Shown here: positions 57,562 to 64,000 of the stretch, piece by piece | Numbering within the stretch: position 1 is the stretch's first letter | Layout: every line of letters starts with the position of its first letter | Assembly (NCBI RefSeq): GCF_000282895.1 | Contig: NZ_ALBQ01000011.1 | Span: 310,001 to 374,000, forward strand | DNA: 64,000 nt | Reading direction: 5' to 3' | From: Sphingomonas sp. ATCC 31555 | GTDB taxonomy: Bacteria > Pseudomonadota > Alphaproteobacteria > Sphingomonadales > Sphingomonadaceae | The notes under the pieces: model-generated | Told to the model about the DNA's origin: nothing | What the model saw: the letters and a program-made list of their open reading frames with translations, nothing else | Databases searched by the model: none | Translations under genes and position numbers: made by a program

Positions 57562-57689
57562 GTTTGCCTCTCGGGCGTTCGAGGATGCCGTCTGTACCAC
57601 GCGCTCAAAACGACTATGCAACGCATTCGTTGCTTTGCATTTCTGCGGTTTATCGCAGTTGTGCGGTTTCTGGACGATAGGCGGACGGC

Positions 57690-60365
57690 GTGACGGACTT
57701 TTCCCTTTCCGAGACACTCGATCGCATTCGTGCCCACTCCCCATTCCTGAACCAGGCACTCAACCGAGAAAAGGACCTTGCGGAAGACCCCGCCGCAGCC
57801 CTCGACGATCCACTGGCTGCAGCGCGCGCGTCGGCGAGCGACCAGCCGATCGCCCGGCAGTTGCGCATCGAACGCCGCCGGCTTGCGCTGATCGCTGCGA
57901 TCGGTGATCTTTCCGGTGCCTATGATTTCGACCGGGTGTCGCGGCTACTGAGCGACTTTGCCGACTTGGCGTTGGATCGCGCGATCGTAGCGGCAATCCG
58001 CGAACGCACGCCGGATGCGCCGGTGCGAGGCTTTGCGGCGCTCGCGCTGGGCAAGCAGGGCAGCCGCGAACTCAATTATTCGTCCGACATCGACCCGATC
58101 CTGATCTTTGACCCCGAAACGCTGCCGTGCCGCCCGCGCGAAGCGCCCGAGGAAGCTGCCGTCCGAATCGCCCGGCGCGTGCTGGAACTGCTCCAGTCCC
58201 GCGATGGCGACGGCTATGTGCTGCGAGTGGACCTGCGGCTGCGGCCCTCGCCCGAAGTAACGCCGATCGCGCTGCCGGTAGACGCGGCGATCAGCTATTA
58301 TGAGAGCCAGGCGCTACCCTGGGAACGGGCCGCCTTTATCCGCGCCCGCGCGGCGGCCGGGGATCTGGCGCTGGGGCAGCATTTCCTCGACGCGATCCGC
58401 CCGTTCGTGTGGCGGCGCGCGCTGGATTACGGCACGATCCGCGAGATCCAGGAAATCTCCCGCCGCATTCGCGATCATTACCAGCAAGGGCAACGCTTCG
58501 GCCCCGGCTATGATCTCAAGCGCGGGCGCGGCGGCATTCGCGAAGTGGAATTCTTCGCGCAGATCCACCAGCTGATCCATGGTGGTCGCGATCCTGCGCT
58601 GCGCGCACCAGCGACGCGCGATGCGCTCGCCGCGCTCGCGGGAGCCGGCCGGATCGACCCCGACGAGACTGCCGCGCTCGACGCGGCCTATGTGCTGCTC
58701 CGCACGATCGAGCATCGGCTGCAGATGATCGACGACCGCCAGACTCACACGCTACCGAGCGATCCGGCCGCGCTGGATCACGTCGCGCGGCTGCACGGCG
58801 TAGCCGATGGCGCCGCGCTGATTGCGCTGCTCCAGCCGCAGGTGGAGCGGGTGGGGCGCATCTATGATGCGCTCGCGGAGGCGGGCGGCGGCGGCGTTTC
58901 GAGCGATCCGGATCTGCTCGGCGAACGGCTGGCGAAGGCGGGGTTCGCCGATGCCGAAACGCCTCGCCGCATCATTGATGGGTGGCGGGGGGCGACCTAT
59001 CCGGCGCTGCGCAGCCCGGCGTCGCAAGGGGCGCTGGAAGCGGTGCTGCCCGTGCTGATCGACGCGTTCGGCACGGCGCCGGATCCGCAACATGCAATCA
59101 CCCGCTTCGACGCGATGCTGAAGCGGCTGCCCAGCGCAATCAACATCTTCCGCCTGCTGGAGGCGCAGCCGGCACTCACCCGACTGCTCAGCACGATCCT
59201 CAGCCATGCGCCGACGCTGGCCGAGCAGCTCGGCCGCAGAGCCGAACTGCTCGACGGGCTGATCGATGCGAGCGCATTTGCGCCGATGGAGGACGGCGCC
59301 GCACTGGCCAAGGCGATGACAGCAGCGGAGCGGGGCGCAGATTATCAGTGGCAGCTCGAACATGTCCGGCGCCTCGTCAACGAGAAGCGCTTCGCCCTCG
59401 GTGCGCAGATCGTCGCAGGCACTAGCGACCCGCTCGACGTCTCCGCTGGCTATGCGCGGGTGGCAGAGGCGGCAATCCAGGTGCTCGCCGCGGCTACGGT
59501 CGAGGAATTCGCCGGCCAGCACGGGCGCGTGGCGGACAGCGAACTGGTAATCCTTGCGCTCGGACGCATGGGGGGCGCGGCCCTGACCCACGCTTCGGAT
59601 CTCGACCTCATTTATTTGTTCACCGGCGACTATGCGGCAGAATCCGATGGCCGACGCCCGCTGGGCGCGGTTACCTATTACAACCGGCTGGCCCAGCGCG
59701 TGACGGCGGCGCTGTCAGTGCCGACGGCGGCGGGGCCGCTCTATGAAGTGGACACGAGGCTGCGGCCTTCGGGCACGCAAGGGCCGCTTTCGGTGTCGCT
59801 CGAAGGCTTCGCGGCCTATCAGGAAAAGGATGCCTGGACCTGGGAACATATGGCGCTGACGAGGGCGCGGCCCGTGTACGGTTCCGAAGCGGCGCGTGCG
59901 CAGGTGGAGGCGATTATCGCCCGCGTTTTGCACGGCGCGCGACCCGAGCGGGACATTCTTGCCGACGCGCGTAAGATGCGGGCGGATATGGCGGCGCACA
60001 AGCCGCCGATCGGTCCGCTGGATGCCAAGCTGCTGGATGGCGGACTGGTAGATCTGGAGTTCGCCGTGCACGTACAGCAGCTATGTCACCGCACCGGCTT
60101 CAATCCGCGGCTGGAGCAGGCGATCGATGCACTGGTCGGGCAGGGTTTGATGCCGGCTTCGGCCCGGACTGCGCATGATTTCCTTACACGGTTGCTGGTG
60201 ACCCTGCGGCTCGTTGCGCCCGATGCGCAGCCGCCGGGCGAGAACACCCGGGCGCTGATCGCCCGCGCGCTCGGCCTGCCCGATTGGGAAGCAGTGGTTG
60301 CGGCGCTCTACGCGACACGGCAGGAGGTGCGCGACTGCTGGGCCGCGATCCAGGCAGGCAACTGA
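57690..60365 (+). CDS. glnE: Bifunctional glutamine-synthetase adenylyltransferase/deadenylase
   Basis: GlnE controls glutamine synthetase by adding or removing AMP; 891 residues. Two nucleotidyltransferase domains are visible: ALGKQGSRELNYSSDIDPIL in the N-terminal (deadenylase) half and ALGRMGGAALTHASDLDLIY in the C-terminal (adenylyltransferase) half. Linking helical domains include RGRGGIREVEFFAQIHQL. It starts with GTG at 57690. The PII partner gene glnB is not in the window. Confidence 0.94.
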   Translation: MTDFSLSETLDRIRAHSPFLNQALNREKDLAEDPAAALDDPLAAARASASDQPIARQLRIERRRLALIAAIGDLSGAYDFDRVSRLLSDFADLALDRAIVAAIRERTPDAPVRGFAALALGKQGSRELNYSSDIDPILIFDPETLPCRPREAPEEAAVRIARRVLELLQSRDGDGYVLRVDLRLRPSPEVTPIALPVDAAISYYESQALPWERAAFIRARAAAGDLALGQHFLDAIRPFVWRRALDYGTIREIQEISRRIRDHYQQGQRFGPGYDLKRGRGGIREVEFFAQIHQLIHGGRDPALRAPATRDALAALAGAGRIDPDETAALDAAYVLLRTIEHRLQMIDDRQTHTLPSDPAALDHVARLHGVADGAALIALLQPQVERVGRIYDALAEAGGGGVSSDPDLLGERLAKAGFADAETPRRIIDGWRGATYPALRSPASQGALEAVLPVLIDAFGTAPDPQHAITRFDAMLKRLPSAINIFRLLEAQPALTRLLSTILSHAPTLAEQLGRRAELLDGLIDASAFAPMEDGAALAKAMTAAERGADYQWQLEHVRRLVNEKRFALGAQIVAGTSDPLDVSAGYARVAEAAIQVLAAATVEEFAGQHGRVADSELVILALGRMGGAALTHASDLDLIYLFTGDYAAESDGRRPLGAVTYYNRLAQRVTAALSVPTAAGPLYEVDTRLRPSGTQGPLSVSLEGFAAYQEKDAWTWEHMALTRARPVYGSEAARAQVEAIIARVLHGARPERDILADARKMRADMAAHKPPIGPLDAKLLDGGLVDLEFAVHVQQLCHRTGFNPRLEQAIDALVGQGLMPASARTAHDFLTRLLVTLRLVAPDAQPPGENTRALIARALGLPDWEAVVAALYATRQEVRDCWAAIQAGN

Positions 60366-60375
60366 CGGAGACCAT

Positions 60376-60849
60376 ATGATGAGCATCGAGCAGGGCGACG
60401 CGCTCCCCAAGAACGCGCTGGCAGCGGCGGACGGCAGCGCGCTGGCGCTTCCGGACTGGGGCGCAGGCGCGCCGCTCGTTCTCTATTTCTACCCAAAGGA
60501 CGATACCTCGGGCTGCACCCGCGAGGCGCAAGATTTCACCGCGCTGATGCCCGAGTTCACCGAGCTCGGCGTGAAGCTGCTCGGCATCTCGAAGGATTCG
60601 CCCGCCAAGCATCAGAAATTCACCGCCAAGTACGACCTCACCGTGCCGCTCGCCACCGACGAGGACGGCACGCTGATGGAGGCGCTGGGCGTGTGGGTCG
60701 AGAAATCGATGTACGGGAAGAAGTACATGGGCATCGAGCGCTCGACCTTCCTGTTCGACGCTGCGGGCATGCTGGTGCGCGCCTGGCGCAAGGTGAAGGT
60801 GCCTGGTCATGCCGCCGAGGTGCTGGAAGCCGCAAAGGCGCTCGGGTGA
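60376..60849 (+). CDS. bcp: Peroxiredoxin (Bcp/PrxQ type)
   Basis: Thiol peroxidase of 157 residues. The peroxidatic Cys is in YPKDDTSGCTREAQDFTALM, and LLGISKDSPAKHQKFTAKYD follows. No clear resolving Cys five residues later is present (GCTREAQ rather than GCTxxAxxF-C), so it may be a 1-Cys form. The ATG at 60376 follows glnE by ten bases; another ATG is three bases on. Confidence 0.9.
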   Translation: MMSIEQGDALPKNALAAADGSALALPDWGAGAPLVLYFYPKDDTSGCTREAQDFTALMPEFTELGVKLLGISKDSPAKHQKFTAKYDLTVPLATDEDGTLMEALGVWVEKSMYGKKYMGIERSTFLFDAAGMLVRAWRKVKVPGHAAEVLEAAKALG

Positions 60850-61649
60850 CCGAAAAGCAAAGCGTGGGCGAGGCGGTGCGGGCGGTGCTCGACGCCGCCG
60901 ACCCGACCGACAAGGTGATGCGGGCCCGCGCCGCCGCGCGCGACTGGCGGCTGGGCCGTCTCGACTTCCGCTTCGAGGTCGCCATGCCCGATCGCCCGGC
61001 GCGCCCCGCCGCGCCTGAATTGCTGCCGCCCAACCGCATGCCCAAGCGCGGCCGCGGCGGCTCCGAACGCGGCCGGATCGCGCTGATTCATGCACTGGCG
61101 CATATCGAATTCGTCGCGATCGATCTGGCGTTCGACCTGGTCGGCCGCTTCGGCGCGCAGTTCCCGACCGGCTTTATCGACGACTGGATGCGCGTCGGCG
61201 CCGACGAGGCGATGCACTTCGCGCTGCTCGACCGCCGGCTGCGCAGCCTGGGCAGCTGCTATGGCGCGCTGCCGGCGCATGACGGGCTGTGGGATGCCGC
61301 GACCGAAACCGCCCATGATGCCAAGGCGCGGCTGGCGATCGTGCCGATGGTGCTGGAAGCCCGTGGCCTGGATGTCACGCCCGCGACGATCGAGCGGTTC
61401 GAATCCGCCGGAGACCGGGTAACGGCGAGGATCCTGACCCGTATCGTTACTGACGAAATCCGCCATGTAAGGGCTGGTACGGAGTGGTTCGAGTCGGCCT
61501 GCAAGGCCGCTCGTTGCGTGCCGGAAACGACGTGGCAGGCATTGGTTCGTACCCACTTCCGAGGTGCGGTTAAGCCGCCGTTCAACGACTCGGCGCGCGA
61601 CTCAGCCGGTCTGACGCGCGATTACTACCAAGCGCTTGTCGACGGCTGA
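60846..61649 (+). CDS. DUF455 ferritin-like protein
   Basis: A 267-residue ferritin-like protein of DUF455. Di-iron ligands are visible in ALAHIEFVAIDLAFD, VGADEAMHFALLDRRL (E-x-x-H), VLEARGLDVTP and VTDEIRHVRAGTEWF (E-x-x-H). Distantly related to MiaE tRNA hydroxylase. GTG overlaps the peroxiredoxin stop (GTGA), so the two redox genes are coupled. Confidence 0.88.
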   Translation: MTEKQSVGEAVRAVLDAADPTDKVMRARAAARDWRLGRLDFRFEVAMPDRPARPAAPELLPPNRMPKRGRGGSERGRIALIHALAHIEFVAIDLAFDLVGRFGAQFPTGFIDDWMRVGADEAMHFALLDRRLRSLGSCYGALPAHDGLWDAATETAHDAKARLAIVPMVLEARGLDVTPATIERFESAGDRVTARILTRIVTDEIRHVRAGTEWFESACKAARCVPETTWQALVRTHFRGAVKPPFNDSARDSAGLTRDYYQALVDG

Positions 61650-61771
61650 TTATCCTCCAAAAGAGTCCTTAAGCGGGACGGAGAGGACAGGGGCTGCCCA
61701 ATCCGTTCGCACCATCCTGAAGCGATGCGCCGGGTCGCACGGTGTGGGCTTCCATGATTTGCCGGGGACTC

Positions 61772-62947
61772 ATGGCTTCACCGTCCGAACGCAAGAACGA
61801 CGATTTCGCACGCAAGTTCCGGGATTTGTTCACCACACGCGATGTCATCCTGCATGATGGCCGGGGCCTGCGCCGGTTCAGCATCTGCGGCCGCTCGCAG
61901 GCGCTGTTCGCTAGTGCCGCCGCGCTGACCGTGCTGTTCTCGGGCTATGGGGTGTCGCAGGCGATGGCCGGCGCGATCACCTTCACCGGCGCCGCCGCCA
62001 ATCCAGGCTCGCCCGAGGCACAGGTGGCGGCGATGCGCGCCGAAGTCGCCCGGATGCGCGCCGAGGTCGCCGCTGCCAAGCAAGAAGCGCGACTGCATGC
62101 CGAGAAGATCGAACAGCGGCAGGCGATGCTGAACGCCGTCGTTTCCGGCAAGGCCGACCGCACGGTGCTGGCGCAGGAGCTTCCCGCGGTGCCGCAGAAG
62201 ACTAGCGCGCTCGCCCGAGAGATCACCGCACCGCTGCGCCGGCTGGAGGCGCGTCAGGTGGCGCTGGCCGTCAAGGCGCAGCAGGTCGGCAAGGCCCGCG
62301 TACGCGAAGCGACCGCCCGGATCCGCAAGCTGGGCCTTTCGCCCAGCCGCTTCGTCAAGGCCGAGGTGGCGATGGGCGGGCCCTATGAACCCGTCAGCGA
62401 TGAGGAAGCCGCAACCGCCAGCATGGCCGATGCGGATGCGCAGTTCCGCTCGCTGTTCCTCACCTGGAAGAAGCTGGATTCGATCGAATCGACGTCGATC
62501 TCCATTCCGTCGATGCAGCCGGTGCAGCATGTGAGCTTTACCTCGCACTTCGGGGTGCGCTCCGATCCGTTCCGCGGCACCGCGGCGATGCATGCCGGTG
62601 TCGACATTCCGGGCCAGACCGGCACGCCGATCTATGCGACCGCCGACGGCATCGTCTCGCATGCCGGTCGCCAGGGCGGCTATGGCAATCTGGTGCAGGT
62701 CAATCACGGCCACGGCATCGAGACGCGCTATGGCCATCTCTCCAAGATCCTGGTGGCGGACAACACCCGAGTGCGCCGCGGCCAGATTATCGGGCTGATG
62801 GGCTCGACCGGCCGTTCGACCGGCACGCACCTCCATTACGAGGTCCGTCTCGACGGGCGCGCGATCAATCCGATCCCCTTCATCCAGTCGGGCGAGTATA
62901 TCGCCCAGGCGCCGGTGAGCGGTGGCGCGGTGGGTGGTCCGCGCTGA
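61772..62947 (+). CDS. M23 family metallopeptidase
   Basis: Envelope endopeptidase of 391 residues. A cytoplasmic start (FARKFRDLFTTRDVILHDGR) leads to a membrane helix (about 50-70), a coiled coil (about 85-200, AQVAAMRAEVARMRAEVAAA) and a C-terminal LytM domain with zinc ligands in HAGVDIPGQTGTPIYATADG and STGTHLHYEVRLDGRAI. The ATG at 61772 has GGGGACTC upstream. Such proteins cut peptidoglycan crosslinks or activate amidases during division or growth. Confidence 0.9.
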   Translation: MASPSERKNDDFARKFRDLFTTRDVILHDGRGLRRFSICGRSQALFASAAALTVLFSGYGVSQAMAGAITFTGAAANPGSPEAQVAAMRAEVARMRAEVAAAKQEARLHAEKIEQRQAMLNAVVSGKADRTVLAQELPAVPQKTSALAREITAPLRRLEARQVALAVKAQQVGKARVREATARIRKLGLSPSRFVKAEVAMGGPYEPVSDEEAATASMADADAQFRSLFLTWKKLDSIESTSISIPSMQPVQHVSFTSHFGVRSDPFRGTAAMHAGVDIPGQTGTPIYATADGIVSHAGRQGGYGNLVQVNHGHGIETRYGHLSKILVADNTRVRRGQIIGLMGSTGRSTGTHLHYEVRLDGRAINPIPFIQSGEYIAQAPVSGGAVGGPR

Positions 62948-62995
62948 GCCGTTGAGCGCATTGCCGGACGGGGACCGACACATTATCTCGTCCGC

Positions 62996-63340
62996 ATGAC
63001 GACCATGCTCGAACAGCCCGACATCGCGTTGACCCCCGCTGCCGCGGCGCGGGTCGCCGCGATCGCCACGAAGCAGGCCAAGCCGGCGATCCTGCGGCTT
63101 TCGGTAGAAGGCGGCGGCTGTTCCGGCTTCCAATATCGCTTCGGCTTGGCCGAATCGGCCGAGGCCGACGATAGCGTGGTGGAAGTCGATGGTGTGCGAC
63201 TGGTGGTGGATCCGATCAGTCTCGATCTGGTGCGCGGAGCGCAGGTCGACTTTATCGACAATCTGGGAGGCGCGCATTTCGCGGTGACCAATCCCAACGC
63301 GGCATCCGGTTGCGGGTGCGGCACCAGCTTCTCGATCTGA
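62996..63340 (+). CDS. erpA: Iron-sulfur cluster insertion protein ErpA
   Basis: A-type Fe-S carrier of 114 residues. The three cluster-binding Cys are in VEGGGCSGFQYRFGL and NAASGCGCGTSF at the C-terminus. It delivers clusters to target proteins. It lies ten bases before the exonuclease gene, as in other alphaproteobacteria. Confidence 0.93.
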   Translation: MTTMLEQPDIALTPAAAARVAAIATKQAKPAILRLSVEGGGCSGFQYRFGLAESAEADDSVVEVDGVRLVVDPISLDLVRGAQVDFIDNLGGAHFAVTNPNAASGCGCGTSFSI

Positions 63341-63350
63341 GCGCGCCCCG

Positions 63351-64000
63351 TTGAAAATCGTCAGCTACAATGTGAACGGCATCAAGGCGCGCCTGGATCG
63401 CCTGATCGAGTATCTCACCGAGCAGCAGCCCGACATCGTCTGCCTGCAGGAATTGAAGAGTTCGGACGAAACGCTGCCCGTCCCCGCAATCGAAGCGGCC
63501 GGCTATGGCGCGGTGTGGCACGGGCAAAAAGGCTTCAACGGCGTTGCCATCCTGGCGCGCGGCCAACAGCCGGTCGAGCGCCAGCGTGGGCTGGCGGGCG
63601 ATCCCGAGGATGCGCACAGCCGCTATATCGAAGCCGAGGTCGGCGATCTGATCATCGGCGGCTTGTATCTGCCCAACGGCAATCCGCAGCCGGGACCGAA
63701 GTTCGACTATAAGCTGCGCTGGATGGAGCGGCTGAACGCACGCGCAGCCGAGTTGCTGGCCGAGGAGCGGCCGGCGATCCTGGCGGGGGACTTCAACGTC
63801 ATCCCCAACGACGACGACAGCTTTTCGGTGCGGGCGATGGCCGAGGACGCGCTGATGCAGCCCGAAAGCCGCGAGCGCTATCGTATGTTGCTGGCGCAGG
63901 GCTGGACGGATGCGCTGCGCACCCGCTTTCCCAAGGGCGGCGTGTGGACCTTCTGGGACTATCAGGCCGGTGCTTGGCAACGCGATGCGGGTTTCCGCAT
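63351..64000 (+). CDS. xthA: Exodeoxyribonuclease III, 3' end cut by the window
   Basis: AP endonuclease/3'-5' exonuclease of the EEP superfamily, open to the window end. It starts with TTG at 63351 reading MKIVSYNVNGIKARLDRLIE, and has DIVCLQELKSSDETLP (metal-binding Glu), GLYLPNGNPQPGPKFDYKLR and ILAGDFNVIPNDDD. The DNA-cleavage His near the C-terminus lies outside the window. Exact XthA subtype is not certain. Confidence 0.92.
   Translation, partial: MKIVSYNVNGIKARLDRLIEYLTEQQPDIVCLQELKSSDETLPVPAIEAAGYGAVWHGQKGFNGVAILARGQQPVERQRGLAGDPEDAHSRYIEAEVGDLIIGGLYLPNGNPQPGPKFDYKLRWMERLNARAAELLAEERPAILAGDFNVIPNDDDSFSVRAMAEDALMQPESRERYRMLLAQGWTDALRTRFPKGGVWTFWDYQAGAWQRDAGFR

Noticed and set aside
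1..64000. CRISPR array, prophage, insertion sequence or tRNA/rRNA genes
   Set aside because: No regularly spaced direct repeats, transposase or integrase proteins, or tRNA-like folds were seen on either strand.

Overview
The window is a stretch of a high-GC alphaproteobacterial chromosome, most likely Sphingomonas or a close sphingomonad. This rests on gene order and gene types: the ddlB-ftsQ-ftsA-ftsZ division cluster, the argS-SPOR-nagZ-scpA-scpB-tatA-tatB-tatC string, the PhyR/NepR/EcfG general stress locus, ChpT, a TorF-type porin, an alphaproteobacterial J-protein beside rnpB, and a small SRP RNA. No tRNA, rRNA, CRISPR array, transposase or prophage was seen. The first gene (ddlB) and the last gene (xthA-like) are cut by the window edges.

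Layout. 1-7.6 kb: peptidoglycan and division genes, a secreted TPR/SPOR protein and a dGTPase-like protein. 7.6-12.1 kb: porin, a small secreted protein, and a DUF1800/DUF1501 export pair. 12.1-13.3 kb: a visibly AT-richer islet with one Abi-C-type gene. 13.3-20 kb: argS through tatC. 20-24.6 kb: an entericidin-like lipoprotein, then the general stress locus: phyP-like kinase/phosphatase and nepR on the minus strand, phyR, a 45-residue membrane protein and ecfG on the plus strand, followed by SRP RNA. 24.6-32.7 kb: CPBP protease, dnaX, ybaB, mtgA, rpoH, rluD-type synthase, JAMM protease, acyltransferase and a tiny stress-type membrane protein. 32.8-39.5 kb: chpT followed by a compact cheA-cheW-cheY-cheB-cheR set and an amidase. 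40.1-41.4 kb: rnpB, a J-protein and a thioredoxin-fold ferredoxin.

41.6-46.6 kb holds what I consider the most interesting system: an enlarged phage-shock operon. Divergent pspF faces a sigma-54 promoter that drives a 35-residue membrane peptide, pspA, pspB and pspC, and then a run of small membrane/coiled-coil proteins. Four of these clearly repeat the same C-terminal coiled-coil signature (an ER-I-x-T core and a terminal EI-x-x-LR); a fifth has a weaker version. sufE follows on the same strand.

46.8-64 kb: a secreted esterase, HxlR/SDR pair, a polyamine module (type III decarboxylase with a structured leader RNA, plus a deoxyhypusine-synthase-like protein), threonine dehydratase, two hydrolases (one lacking the usual nucleophile serine), tandem cysteine desulfurases with a ferredoxin, a second NepR-like small ORF, glnE, a peroxiredoxin, a DUF455 ferritin-like protein, an M23 peptidase, erpA and an exonuclease III.

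Links. Three EcfG-like promoters (GGAAC, 16-17 bases, sGTT) were found by eye, upstream of nepR, of an 86-residue membrane protein and of a 47-residue membrane protein. They tie scattered small membrane proteins to the stress locus. Together with psp, rpoH and entericidin, the window is rich in envelope-stress functions.
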